From Cristatella mucedo (Eukaryota; Bryozoa; Phylactolaemata; Cristatellidae), in the NCBI GenBank assembly GCA_009760855.2, contig WPIO01000002.1, forward strand, positions 4,680,001 through 4,744,000: a stretch of 64,000 nt of DNA, in the 5' to 3' direction. The position numbers were made by a program, and so were the translations under genes. This document shows, in pieces, positions 24,415 through 35,870 of this stretch. Below the pieces are notes generated by a model. The model was given only the letters and a program-made list of their open reading frames with translations. It had not been told where the DNA came from and searched no databases. Position 1 is the stretch's first letter. Each line of letters begins with the position of its first letter.

Positions 24415-24540
24415 CGGGCTTGGTAGAGGTTAGGTGCATGCTCTTCACGACCGATGTCGTGGGTTCGAATCGTGCAAAAGGCGATCCTTTATTGTCAACT
24501 GCAAGCTGTATTAATAGCCGTTAAGGCTCTTCTCCTGCTC
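24415..24540 (+). mobile_element. tRNA-related SINE joined to LINE-A
   Basis: A-box-like ggcttggtagaggtta and B box gggttcgaatcgt, body attgtcaactgcaagctgta. It runs straight into a plus-strand LINE-A 3' part at 24541. Confidence 0.8.
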
Positions 24541-24860
24541 CCAAAGCCTGGAACTCCCTCCCGACTTGCATCAGAACATCCCCTGACTTGACGATATTTA
24601 AAAAGAACTTAAAAACACACCTATTTAGGACAGCATTTATTGGGTCCCTGTGATTCGTCCTTCACGTGCTTATGCATGCTGAGACTGTGCATGCTGCCAC
24701 TAACCACATTTGCATGCTGCCGCTATGCATCACCCCTAACCACGTTGTTCGCGTTGTTTATCAAGCATGATTTTACTCACGATTCAATCGCTTTTCCCTT
24801 TGCAGCAAATGTAAAGCGCCTAGGAAGAGATTGAGTTCTCTGAGGGCGCTTTATCAAGTG

Positions 24861-24896
<36 letters not shown>

Positions 24897-24897
24897 G
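24541..24897 (+). mobile_element. LINE-A 3' end
   Basis: Starts within the ORF C-terminus (aaagcctggaactccctccc), then 3' UTR (gcatgctgccactaaccaca, gtaaagcgcctaggaagaga, tctgagggcgctttatcaag) and an ATT tail at 24862-24895. Confidence 0.9.
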
Positions 24898-25704
24898 AAA
24901 CAAATGAGACTGTTAAATCAGCTAATGTGGTTCATTAGTAGAGGTTACAAGCGTTGCCACGACTGTACCAGAATGTACGCACCTGAAACTCCAGAGCCAC
25001 GAAGCCAAAGAGATTTCAAGCGGGAGATTCTTCTAAGGCCATGTAAACCTCAAGCGAACAGTGCCCACACAGTAGTCAATAGGCTTACTTCAAGCAACAA
25101 TGACAGAAGCTGCATCACCAATATAGCCAGAGAAGTAGCATTGAGGTAGACAACGCCCTTTAATAAGAATTGTGGAACAAAGCTTAATAGTCTAGGATCC
25201 ACAGAGCCAAAGCTTCTACTGCCAGCAGTCTTCAAGTAAAAGAATGGTGCATCTACTTAACCATGCTGAGATGAGCTGAGAGCACATGACTGGTGCACCA
25301 TTTTGGCTGGGTATGAAAGAACTAAACGGAATAGAGTCTTTTGGTCAGAGTAAGAATTTCGCTATGTATAAGTTGATTAAACGGGAGCCATCACAGCATG
25401 TTTAGCAAAACAGACACATGAATGAATTCTTTAAAGACCAACCTAATGGGCCATCACCATCGACTGTACATGCTTTTTGGGAGCACTGCAAATGCTGAGT
25501 TTCGCCTACCCAGAGCCAGTGAGCTAGCAAGATCTTTCTTTAGCCAGCGTTTGCTGGAAATAGGCCTTACGTTAAACACGAGAGAAGCGGTCTTCCGAAC
25601 GTTACTCAGTAGCAAAAGGTGATGCCTAAATTACGAACACTCGGGGACAGTATCCCTACAACACATTTGTTTCCTACAAAAAAAGTTGTGACGTTATCAT
25701 AATA

Positions 25705-25770
25705 ATAATATTAATAATAATACATTTGATAAAGCACCCTCAGAGAACTCAATCTCTTTCTAGGAAGCAC
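25705..25770 (-). mobile_element. LINE-A 3' stub
   Basis: TAA-rich tail, then gataaagcaccctcagagaa and ctcaatctctttctagg; truncated within 70 bp. Confidence 0.8.
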
Positions 25771-26295
25771 GAATGGATTTTAATTAAATTTGCCACCATC
25801 TAGGACCGAATCTCTGCAAGGCATGCACTCAGTTTGTTAATCGCCATAGCTGATTCTGTGCAGTTGAATGACAAGTACAGCTCCTTATTGTCGGCATATA
25901 AATGATTGATGATGTCAAGGGTCTGAATTATTTGCCCAAAGGCTGTGTAAAACTAGAAAACAGCAAAGGACCGAAAATTGGGCTTTGTGAAGCTCCCATG
26001 TTGATGGGTCTTACAGATGACATCCGACCACAGCCTGGCAATACTCGGATAGGTATGATTCAAACAATGCCAGAGCCTCACCAGCCACACACATCCACAG
26101 TTGCTCTGAATCCCGGAATCGGGATCGGTTGGCCAGTCATCGACAGCAGTTCAAAAAATATTGCTCGGTTGGGCACAATAGAGACAAACAATAAGGCCCA
26201 TAGTTGCAACTAAAATGTAAAAGTCGGATTGGGGAGAGCCCATCAGCAGGACCTAGGTTTGCACGATTTGCCCAGCCCAGCCAGCAAAAAACGTG

Positions 26296-27010
26296 CAAAT
26301 AATAAATGTATTTGATATAGCGCCTGAGAGAGCTCAATCGCTTTCTAGGCACTTTATATTTGCTGCAAAGGAAGCACAATCGAATGGTCAGCAGTAGCAT
26401 GATCAATAAACAACAGGAACAAAATGGTTTGGGGTGATATGTACAGGGTCAGCATGCAAGTTTAGTTAATGGCAGCATGCACAGTATCAGCACACAAGCA
26501 GATAAATGACGAATCACAGGGACGCACTGAACGCTGTGATGAATAGATGCGTTTTTAGTTTCTTTTTCAATGTAGACAAGCCATATGTCGCGACGCAAGT
26601 CGGGAGTGAGTTCTGGGCTTTGGGAGCATACGGAATTAAAAGTACGGTTTCCAAAAGATTTGAGGTTTGTACAAGGTATGGGTAAACAGCTAGATTCCGA
26701 AAAGCGGGTGGTACGATGCTTAGCCTGGTGGGGCAGTAGATCTGATAGATACGCTGGAGCCAAAGAATGAAGGGTCCTAAAAGTGAGTGACAAAACCTTA
26801 AAGTCGATGCGTTGCTTGACTGAGAGCCAGTGCAGGTCGGCGAGAAGTGGTGTGATGTGGCAACTCCGAAGCTAACGGCAGACAAGCCTAGCTGCATAGT
26901 TTTGCACCAGCTATAAGCGCCTGAGTGTATAGGCCGGTAGACCAGCAAGCAGTGAGTAACAGAAGTCAAGACTAGATGTCACAAATGCATGGACCAATTT
27001 AGATGTGGTG
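26296..27010 (-). mobile_element. LINE-A 3' end with longest ORF remnant
   Basis: Minus strand includes LHSLAPAYLSDLLPHQAKHR, LPIPCTNLKSFGNRTF and SQSPELTPDL, the L2/CR1 ORF2 C-terminus, preceded by CHSLLGPFILWLQRIYQIYC in another frame. Confidence 0.85.
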
Positions 27011-28445
27011 GCTAACCACAATCTTGGCTCTACTATCTAAGCCGAGGATACACAGCTCTAGCTATCCTTTCAACTTTCTAAGCCCTGCTCAACACCCGAC
27101 TCACTTAAGGGTAACTGTTTCTGGGCTATTGGCATAGCTTCAGAGCCTTGACGGCATGTGACGTTTCTATGAAGTGCATCTGTAGTTCAATACACTCAGA
27201 GAAATCCATATTCAGGTTCGGCTAACAGGTGTTTTAGGTAAAATCGAAGCCCTAACGGCTTCCGTCAAGTTTTACTTAGAAAAAGGAAGAATAAATCGTG
27301 TTGGTCACCTACACTGAACATGAGACCACAGCATTGAAGGCAGGCATATAAACAACTGCCCCATTCTAACAGCCAATTAAGACAAACGGCTTAAGACGAA
27401 TGCTCAAACATGCACTTGGCTATGCACATGTGAATAACTGCATCCCACGAGTGCAAAGGTGCATGTTTTTGTACGGCCTGGGATCATCAAAGTCAAGAAA
27501 ACGAATCAACAGAGCCGGACTATGACGTATCAAAGTGTGTTGCAGGAGAGGATAGAGCTTCGGCTTCGAGGTGGTAAATAGAGCAGCAGCCCAGGGACCG
27601 GGGAGATAGACTAAAAACAACACGATTAGTTTAGAAAATCAGCACATTTCTAAACGAGTTGCAAATATTCTGAGAGAGGAAAGGCCCTCCATGATGACTT
27701 GGCAAGCCGTGCCTCAGAGGTGTGACAGGCCAGGCCATGCTGGCTAGTAGCCACTCCTCCTCTGGAAGCCTCGCGGCATACATGCAGCAGCTATCTTTGG
27801 CTGCTGCCAAACCATCACCACGACCAGCCGTTAGCCATACAAAAAGCCCAGCAAAACAACTGCCGGCTAGTTACGGTAGCTCCAGGCTGCTGCCCCAAGT
27901 GTCAAGGAACATGAACACCGGAGGTTTCGACCGGAAAAGATGCCTCCCCGAGCCGAGAAAAGATGCCTCCCCGAGCCGACATACGGCATGAACCAGGGAG
28001 CAAGGACCACACACCACGACCGGCAAGACTGTTATACAGCGATCACTTGTTATTTGCCTTTTATCGTCTAAGAGCTGGCCAGCGACTTGGTAGCCCGATT
28101 GCAAGAAATCGTTCGTCAAAGTAAGCACTTGCGTGCTGCAACGACTGCTGGCGAAGCGCTGCATGTTTGGCTTGCGAGGCTGGTGGCTTGTGAGAGCAGT
28201 ATCGGAAAGAGGCACGTGCAACGTTTCACCAAATGTCAAAAAATAAGCGTTTAGATGAATCATACAGCCGGAAGCTTGACAGCCAAACACATTCCCACAT
28301 GGCCGCATGCTTCAGGTAGCAGCAAGCGTTCACGCAAGGCCTACACGTAAGTACGTGGGCCCCCCACCTCGGTAAGAGCAGGGCTCGTGGCCATCGGTAG
28401 CAATAATATGCATCAAGACAATACCACACAGCAGAGTTCACTCAC

Positions 28446-29094
28446 ACGTTGCAAGAACGTCGTTCTCGATGTCTACGGTAAAGTAGTATTGCGCCGGTCC
28501 ATCGTCATAACTAACTGAGCCGTTCAGAACAACGCTTCCGTTGTACAAGTCCACCAGGAAAGGCCCAGCATCAGTATCATCCGCTACATAAAATCTGTAG
28601 TTGCTGTCCGTCCCTGGGGAAGGAATTGATATAACAAACGATCCTGGCGAAGCGGTCTCGGAAACAGCCACCGCTACTGGCTGCAGTACGGCTCGTCGTA
28701 TCCGGCGACTGGCTGCACCTGGGAGGACTGGTGAGCTGCGTGCACCTATCGAAGGGGCGGCCGCCTGTTCGATCGCCACGGCGACTGTACTTCGCCAGTG
28801 AACACGCCTCAGCCTGTTGTCCAGAGCGAGCCTGGTAAGGTGGCCGCTAAGTTTCGTCAGGCTTGCTTTCACCACGATAGTTCCCTGTGGGGTGACTGCA
28901 AAGTAACGCCGCTGCAAAACATCCAAAATTGTCGCAGTCTGGCCACCAAATGGCAATCGAGTCACCACGTGGCCAACTTCTGCGTCACTCCGTATGACGA
29001 CTGTAGCGGTGCAATGACTTTCGAAAATGAGTGATAGTAAACAGCACCAAGTTACGGCGGCCCAGGCAGCAGAACCCCTACTCTGAGACGCCAT
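28446..29094 (-). CDS. Cadherin exon 1: signal peptide, prodomain-like region, first EC repeat
   Basis: The ATG at 29094 is preferred to one 13 codons upstream because it is followed at once by a typical signal peptide (hydrophobic core AAVTWCCLLSLIF, then small residues). A prodomain-like stretch of about 110 residues ends in SRRIRRAV, which contains the furin-type site RIRR. It is followed by a cadherin strand pattern (VAVAVSETASPGSFV, then YYFTVDIENDVLAT). The donor gtgagt follows ACG T, leaving phase 1. The 649-nt exon joins exon 2 in frame to make the cadherin boundary LDQVVVNVTILPVNNKPPFF. Confidence 0.9.
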
Positions 29095-29489
29095 GATGCT
29101 ACCCCGTTGCCTCGTACCGTCCCCTTCAATCAACTATTTGAAATCACGCCATGTATGTTGTTCAGCCTACGCTTTTCTTAAGAATTAAATTAATTGAAAG
29201 CTAAATATGACACATTTTATTGTGCTTCTAATGCTATCAAACCTCTGATTCTATACGCTGAAACTTCCGGTTCTCACTCGTGAACCCCCACTTACAGGTT
29301 CTCGTTCACACGGGTCCTGGGATCGACTGTCTGTGAGAGGATCCATATTCATGCACGCCAAAGACCTAGTCATCGAATATTGGGTTCGCGATTGAGCCGC
29401 GCATGCTGCGAGATGAGGTCATGAGATGAGATCCCTTTCTATGTTTGCATGCACGTTTGTTTATACGCGGGCGTGTGAATGAAGCATAT

Positions 29490-29625
29490 AATAACAATAA
29501 TGCATTTGATGTAGCGCCCTCGGAGAACTTAATCTCTTTCTAGGCACTTTACATTTGTTGCAAAGGGAAGCACGATCGAATGGTTAGTAGTAGCATGCTC
29601 AATAAACAGCAAGATTAACATGGTT
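29490..29625 (-). mobile_element. LINE-A 3' stub
   Basis: Complement of tgcatttgatgtagcgccct and aatctctttctaggcacttt, truncated. It sits about 400 bp upstream of the cadherin start codon. Confidence 0.8.
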
Positions 29626-29629
29626 CACT

Positions 29630-30149
29630 CAAGGCTAGGCTTAAAAAAGCTTCCCAACAGTCATAATAAACCACGGTGAAGTGAACGTCTACAGCGGATG
29701 AGTTGGCTCTCATGAGACTACAAACTGCTGGTGCTGCTGCTTGTTCAGTCTCGTGAACTTGCTGGCGTACCACCACAGCATTATCTGGCACTCGCACCCT
29801 CTGCCCTAAATGTTGGATGACATCTTCTCTAGCCTGAGCTCCTGTCGTTCGGCTTCGAATCGAAAGGCCTGACTTAGGTTGTGAAAGATGAAGATGGGGG
29901 AGAAAAGGAGAGATGGTTCTTCCGAATGCAATGTAGGAATGAAAAGAGCTGCATAATAACTTGGTCGCAAAGCATATGAACTGTCTGTACTTGCTGTGTA
30001 AATTAGCTTCGGTGCTTAGCAATCTGGTGAGGCGTTCATTCCGAAGTTTGAGACCTGCAAGGAAGAAGTACCTGTCGTCTACACTTGCGAGACGCCTGCA
30101 TGTAGTGCGATATTTTTTGCTGCAGATCTGTCCCTAGCCGATTAGAAAA
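29630..30149. other. No gene recognised
   Basis: A 135-codon open frame on the minus strand (30022-29615) has no recognised domain and overlaps the LINE stub; not called as a gene. Confidence 0.4.
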
Positions 30150-30303
30150 GAAATACTAGCTGATTTAACAGCCTCTTTTGTATAGCGACAGACGAGCCTT
30201 TACGGCAATCACCCACACTTGCAGCAACAATATTGGATCGCCCACCGCAGGATTCGAACCGACCTCGTGAAAAGCAATCGCTTCACATAGTGTGCCATCA
30301 TTT
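30150..30303 (-). mobile_element. tRNA-related SINE
   Basis: gctgatttaacagcctcttt tail, B-box complement ggattcgaacc, head agtgtgccatca. Confidence 0.85.
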
Positions 30304-30769
30304 TTATTTGGCATGTGAGCTCATTCAGATAACTAGAGGTAAGACTGCCTTTTGGAAGCCACACAAATTTTTAAAATTGTTTTTTTTTTAAGAAGTTAGT
30401 TTGGTGCCTCAAAGAAAGGCAAAATATGGGTGGATTTAAGGAAAGCTCGTCAAACTAGCCAGGCTGCCAAGTCGAGTGCTAGTTGCAGTAGGGAGCGGTT
30501 CTTCAAAAATAAATCAGCAAATGCTTTGTCGTAGCCAATCATGCTGAGGCAGCAAATTGTGTAACTCGGCACTCGTGTCCCCTAGCGATATTTTTCCAAA
30601 AGTTGGTGCTGCAATTAAATGTGAAATTTATTGAACGAGCAGCCTTTTCCTTAGATCGAATATGTAGGTAATTGATTACCTGAAGGCCTATGCACTAGCT
30701 GCCGTAAGTTTTGCCGAACCCACCCCAACTAAAACCGCCTGTTCAACTATTGGTTGTACCACACATTAT

Positions 30770-30930
30770 GCTTGATCGTTTCTAATTTCAGTTGGATAAA
30801 TTTTGCTCTACACTTTATCAAACGTTGTAAGCTTTATTTTCTGCACTCATGGACATTTACAGCAAAATGTATCCAAAAAAATCGAAAACAATCTGATGTA
30901 ATGTGGTACGAGCAGAGCTGAAGATAAGAA
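30770..30930 (+). repeat. Family C fragment
   Basis: catggacatttacagcaaaa...aatcgaaaacaatctgatgt...gagcagagctga aligns with family C at 13.70 kb and 43.95 kb. Confidence 0.55.
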
Positions 30931-31080
30931 GAGCAATTAGACTAGGATCCACTGCCACTGAGTGTACTTGGTCTCTGTCGGCTGGCTGCGGGTGTTGCAA
31001 GTATAGGCATCACATTGGCGATTGGTGGCATGTTGGCATCAAGTGCTACTACGTCATCAGACCAATATGCTATATCGTAT

Positions 31081-31430
31081 ACTCCCAAAGCTTGGAACTC
31101 ACATCCGAATGGTGTCACGATATCCCCTGAATTGACCACATTTAAAAAGAAGCTAAAAACACGTCTATCTATCACAGCATTCAGTGGGTAATGTTATTCG
31201 TCCTTTGTGTGCTTATACGAGCTGACACTGTGCATGTTGCCACTAACTATATTTGCATGCTGACCCTGTACATGTCACCTCCAACCATATTATGCTTGTT
31301 GTCATTAAGCATGCTACCACTAACCATTGAACAATGCTTCCTTTGCAGCATATGTAAAGTGCCTAGAAAAAAGATTAAGTTCTCTTATGGCACTATACAA
31401 ATTAATTATTATTGCTATTAGTATATTATA
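31081..31430 (+). mobile_element. LINE-A 3' end
   Basis: aaagcttggaactcacatcc, then accatattatgcttgttgtc and gtaaagtgcctagaaaaaag, degraded tail. Confidence 0.85.
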
Positions 31431-31439
31431 TTAATGTAA

Positions 31440-32260
31440 GAGCTTGTTATTTCTTGTTGATATTATAAGTCCAATACCTCATTCAGACCAGAGAAAGCAG
31501 GTACTTAATTGGATAAATAAATGTGGATAGGTAGCAGCAGTCCACGAAAATGTCTTTTAATCTGCAGGCTGTTCGTATCATAATCATGCTCTCTATGCCC
31601 ATATAGTTTATCTCTAGTTTAAGGCAATGCAACTGGCTGCTGCTGCAAAAATTTAATCGAATAATTTTTTAAGTTGCAAGAATTACACATCTACTGGATT
31701 ATTCAAATATCTTAGTAGTAATCACGCAACTATCACCAGGTCTTTGAATGCTTCTGTTGATCACACAGAACTTACAACGATGGATTTAAAAGGCTTTAAA
31801 GCACCATCACAATACTTCGGGCACTTCATTATTAAGCCCCATCAAGGATGTCCAAAATGTTAAGAACATATCTCTTGATTCTGTGAAACGATTAAGAAAA
31901 TTGTCATTAGAAGTTGCAATCGAATCACACTGGTTTCCCCTTACTCAAGGTACGGTTTATTCGTAAGATGTATTGCAATATATACAATACCTATGTATAT
32001 ATATATTTATTTATTTATTTATTTATATTTCCTAATAAATAGCCTCACGTGGCCACCTGCTTGCTCACAAAATGCCAGCCTGTGAGCAGTACCGGTATTT
32101 TCAGTTCCTCCCCCATCGCTACCAGCTGGCTGTACGTGGATCAGGCAACAGACGGCTAAGAACACCCACCGAGGACAACAATATATTTCCAGCAGTCTCA
32201 GTGCTTCATCAAAGATCAAAGAAGGTAAAGTGTTCAACGCTCACACAGAAAATGAAATAA
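31440..32260. other. Intergenic, nothing recognised
   Basis: Contains an ATTT/TA run at about 31990-32035. Part may be 3' UTR of the SLC15-like gene. Confidence 0.4.
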
Positions 32261-32265
32261 ACCTC

Positions 32266-32271
32266 TTTATT
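32266..32271 (-). terminator. Possible polyadenylation signal for the SLC15-like gene
   Basis: AATAAA on the minus strand about 425 nt after the TGA stop. Position is plausible for a 3' UTR; there is no transcript evidence, and AT-rich microsatellite DNA nearby offers other matches. Confidence 0.35.
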
Positions 32272-32695
32272 TTAAGTAACTTGTTAAAAATTGCAACAAC
32301 ACCACCAGCCCACTGCAGGAAAACCTACGAGAAAGCAATGCAAAAAAGCTGAGATATGCAGCATGAGCAAGGATTAGTTGGCTGATGTGGCGAGGCCAGT
32401 CACCAAAAAAGATCTAAATGTGAGAACATATGCTGGTATGCCACGACAGCAGGACAAGGTCGGTTGAGAGAGTCGGGGCAACTGCTGTTTGCAAATGGAG
32501 CCCCAACCAACCACGTGTACAGTGTGACGACTGGTGGTACGAGGGCTATGAAGTCGACCCACGTGCTCTGAGGCAATGAAGCTCACAAAGCTTGCATTTT
32601 TTCTTGAACTAGTGTGAAACCGCTGTGACTAGCTGCTGCAGCAGCAACCCACTGAGGCCCACAGCTGCAACCGTGTTGATCAAGCCCATCGGCGG

Positions 32696-33006
32696 TCACA
32701 TGTCAGTGTGCAGCCTCGTCGGCACCGGCAACCGCCGCGCTGCCTCGACGGTGAGGGTGTCTAGGCCGACGTCCACCATCCTGCCGACGACGGCCACAGC
32801 GGCAGCCACGCTGCACAGCACGGCTGCCAGCATCAAGTAAAAGTACTCGAGGTGGTAGCTTTGCTGGACGTCTATGGACACGGAGTACGGAATGGCCGGA
32901 AGAACGCCAAGGTTGATGAGGTCGGCGAGGCCAAAGACACACCAGAAAATAGCCATCAGTAGGCACTGCATCGACCGCGGTGCTGCGATGTACGTGAACT
33001 CCAGGG
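32696..33006 (-). CDS. SLC15-like exon 9, last exon with TGA stop
   Basis: Acceptor acgtgtag, then CC CTG GAG TTC (phase 1 in). Encodes ALEFTYIAAPRSMQCLLMAI (TM11 signature), FGLADLINLGVLPAIPYSVS and EYFYLMLAAVLCSVAAAVAV (TM12), ending in a short basic tail (EAARRLPVPTRLHTDM) and TGA at 32698-32696. The order and spacing of TM11-TM12 are as in SLC15A4-type proteins. Confidence 0.93.
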
Positions 33007-33178
33007 CTACACGTCAAGAAGGAAGGGAGAGGCGTGCCATCAGCATCGCCAGCGGTAGGCCAGCGGTTCCACATTTCGAGCAGCACGCCAGCCGGGCATT
33101 TCGAGCAGCGGGCCAGCCCACAGCTTCGTAAGCAGTAGCACACGATCGCCCGCCATAAGCCAGTGACAGCTCCCTTAC

Positions 33179-33394
33179 CGGTAACGGTCGTGCATGCTTG
33201 GCTGGCGCCCAAAAGAAACTGCTGTGGCATCTGCCATAAAATGCTCACACTCGACACGTTATAGTAAGTGTGACCTGAAATATTCGGGACAGCCTGGCTG
33301 TGCATCGACTGCAATCTCTTTGGGAACAAGATCTGCTCATGCACAATGATGAAATCAGCGGAAATGACTTTTGCTAAACGCCGAGCCAAACTTT
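33179..33394 (-). CDS. SLC15-like exon 8 (TM10)
   Basis: A strong pyrimidine tract (tctgccccccccctag) precedes the phase 1 acceptor; donor gtaagg leaves phase 1. Encodes ISADFIIVHEQILFPKRLQS, PNISGHTYYNVSSVSILWQM and PQQFLLGASQACTTVTG. WQMPQQFLLG corresponds to the family's WQxPQYxLxG in TM10. Confidence 0.9.
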
Positions 33395-33424
33395 CTAGGG
33401 GGGGGGCAGACCAAAGAGCTTAAC

Positions 33425-33658
33425 CTTGCTCATGCTTATTCATCGTAGAGACATGACTAGGGGAAGGGGAGTTGGGCCCATTAGTCATGCCCAGCACGTT
33501 GATTTGCAAGTTCACTATTTCTTCAATGCTGTGTACTACAGAGCACAACTCATCCTGGGTAAGTCCTCTATTGGCCCTGTGGCTTGTTAAGGCATTGACA
33601 AGAAAACCCTGGTTATTGACCTGTTCGTCATGGATGCTCGATCCGGCAAACAGACCCA
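33425..33658 (-). CDS. SLC15-like exon 7 (large loop between TM9 and TM10)
   Basis: Open frame between gtag at 33660-33659 and donor gttaag, 234 nt, phase 1 in and 1 out, compatible with exons 6 and 8. Encodes a hydrophilic segment (DEQVNNQGFLVNALTSHRAN, ELCSVVHSIEEIVNLQIN). By topology it lies in the extracellular or luminal loop between TM9 and TM10. Because its phases are symmetric it could be skipped without frame change. Family similarity is not recognised here; support is splice phase and position. Confidence 0.6.
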
Positions 33659-33879
33659 CTACTTAACAGTCACATTCGTGCAAGTCCAACTTGTTGCACG
33701 CACTGAATCCCAAGCACAGGTCCGAGCACAGCCGGCCTGAGGTGAGAGCCCGACGAAAAACATACGTGCCAGCGCGTCTAGCAGACGTCGGCTGACCGAA
33801 CAAACGAGCCGATTTTCCTTACTTCTTCAGAAAAAGCGGGCAGCTTGCAGCAGCGGCCGTACGTGCCGATTCTCCTCAC

Positions 33880-34093
33880 CGATCAGCTCCTGCGTGCTGC
33901 TCCTAGCACCGTCGAAGCGGAGCTTGTCGACGATGCCGGCAGCCACCAGGCACGCAACACCGATCAGCATGCCCAGCACAAAACGCCTGTACATAGTCAT
34001 CCGATATCCATGACGACCGGCTAGTGGGTAAATGACCATGTTGCAGAGAGGCAATGCCACACTGGTGCCCAGGTACATAATCGCTTGTGCAAG
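33880..34093 (-). CDS. SLC15-like exon 6
   Basis: Acceptor ctccgtag, then CTT GCA CAA (phase 0 in; an in-frame TAG lies just upstream of the site). Donor gtgagg leaves phase 1. Encodes TM8 and TM9: AIMYLGTSVALPLCNMVIYP and RRFVLGMLIGVACLVAAGIV. Equivalent to the POT region of LxxxxNPxxIxxxxPL followed by RR...GM. Confidence 0.88.
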
Positions 34094-35799
34094 CTACGGA
34101 GAACGGAACATTAACTTTTGACTGCGTCACGAGGCTCAGTCCTTTGGCAGGGTGCTACAGTTCTTGCAGAGGCGAGCTGCAAGTACGAGTGCATTCTTAA
34201 ACACTGGCAAAAACAAAGGGCATGAGCAGGATACTGATCGGTTTGTCTCCTCTCATAATCAAGTGTCTTCAAGCAGAATTTGCTTGGAAGGCTTATGCAA
34301 CTAGCCACGGCTCAATGCAAAGCCTGTCGCAGATCAGAGAGGATAGGGGTTTCGTTAAGAAAATAGTAATGTGCACAGCACTGGTGAAGAACTTGGGTAT
34401 TCACATAGCCGGTAGTCCGCAAAGTGAAGCACCCAGAGTTTGTCAGCGGTGGGCTCACAGAAGATCTGGAGTCTGCATTCCTAGTCTACGAGCACAGTAC
34501 TGTAGTTTAAGTCGATCTCTAGCCCGGTGTCTTTCTTCAATGTGCTGTTTAAATAGACCATGGTGCAGCAGGGGGATGGAACAAGAGAAGCAGACACACA
34601 CCTGGCTTTACGTGCCTTCACAAGTAAGCACATAAAGCAGCAAAAAATTATGGTGAAAATGGTGACCTTATACGTAGATGGCTGCAATTCTTCTTTGACA
34701 AACCAAATTAGCTAGTAGTATGCACAGCATCCAGCTCAAAAGTTGATCAGCTTTTTTAATAGCATATGAAAATAAAGATTGATAAATGTCAGAATTCTGG
34801 CAAGGAGTAGAAACAACGACTGTTTTCATCCGTTATCTTTTGAAACTCACATTCGCGCTTGGGCTCGTATAATCTTTTATATCCTTTCTCTTCATTCTAC
34901 TATCGCTTTGGCTGCATGCAAATCCCCTGGTGGCCAAGCCACACCTTCACATCTTTGCACCAGCTTGGTTAATTCTAAGCATCATCTTCATGCTGGCACT
35001 AGCAGACAAAACTACTAGGGTTGGGGAAAACATGTGGCATGGATAAGCCACCCTAATTGGAGACCCATCTCGGTGGTTCGAGGCCTCGAGTGTTTGGCCA
35101 CGAAGATCAAAGCAGGCCATCCTCGACCAGAGTAAAGTGGCACAGGGCTAAGTAATTAAATCAGCCAATTACAGAAAAAGTCGCGAAAACGATGTTTGAG
35201 TCGCATTTACTGCTTGCTAAACAACCAGCAGAAGTTCTTAAGCGATTCGACGGCACACAAATACTCAGATGCTGCTGCTGGGGGGGGGGGCTTGACCATA
35301 AATCCAACTGCTTAAAGTATATGCTGAATTTCTTTGCAAACTAGAAGGACTTAATGTACACAATTTTATGAGCTGTTGCCACACTGGTTGCCACACTGGA
35401 AAATCGAAACTGCTGGCAACTACACTACACCACTAACGCCACTACACAAACTTGAGGCAACTCGCAAGTCGTCATTTTTGGGGGCAAAATTGAAAAAATC
35501 ACACCCTCCTCAAGCTTTGAAGGTGGTGAAGAGATCAATATGTTGTTTTGCGACTCCATAGCACACAAACGTGTGTAGAAATAAAGAACGCATTGGACTA
35601 TGTCCAGCAACTATAGTTCAACTCGATTACGAACTGCTCCCTGTCGCACGTAGTAGGCTGCCAGTGTGAGAGCTCTGCGTAACAGATCGTTTGCATCACA
35701 TGCAACAAGATCGCAAATGTCGGCTACTAACTAATATCAACCCAACTCTCACTCGACAAGCGAATCGGCAGTGTTCAGGCACTTACACTGTACTACCGT

Positions 35800-35870
35800 C
35801 GAGACCATGGGATGAAGCCCGCCAGTAGCAGGCCATTCTTTAGTGTCTGCTGCAAGATGTGTGAAGTCGC
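35800..35870 (-). CDS. Possible SLC15-like exon 5 (frame uncertain)
   Basis: POT proteins need about 25-40 residues between exon 4 and exon 6 (end of TM7). Here one frame reads SHILQQTLKNGLLLAGFIPW, like the family pattern ...LQ.......G..IP. The frame compatible with the phase-0 neighbours (cagtag acceptor near 35870-35874, gtagta donor near 35795) is a different one and reads less like a transporter. Either a small exon is missed, an indel is present, or this is coincidence. Ends are approximate. Confidence 0.35.

Larger units (their letters stand above)
22501..28446 (-). other. Cadherin intron 1 (coordinates reversed: 22501-28445)
   Basis: Large first intron containing LINE-A, LINE-B and SINE copies and a 21-bp direct duplication near 27941-27977. 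A 145-codon open frame at 28308-27871 (minus) was judged non-coding. Confidence 0.4.
4222..29094 (-). other. Cadherin gene, 3' end not in window
   Basis: Gene-level entry for a multi-exon cadherin read from 29094 leftwards. Exons 1-11 (29094 to 6229) were chained by GT-AG sites whose phases agree at every junction (1,1,2,0,1,2,1,0,2,0,0), giving 984 residues. The protein has a signal peptide, a possible furin site and about eight extracellular cadherin (EC) repeat boundaries. Cadherins are calcium-dependent surface adhesion proteins; that role is inferred from the family. Only two EC linkers keep a near-canonical calcium motif (DINDNKP and DVNDMMP); the others are degenerate. Introns are rich in LINE, SINE and microsatellite DNA. 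No transmembrane or cytoplasmic exon is visible, so the 3' part is probably left of position 1. The gene lies about 3.6 kb downstream of the SLC15 stop, on the same strand. Subfamily not recognised. Confidence 0.88.

Noticed and set aside
27871-28308. 145-codon minus-strand frame in cadherin intron 1
   Set aside because: No domain, no splice support; Cys-rich by chance is possible.
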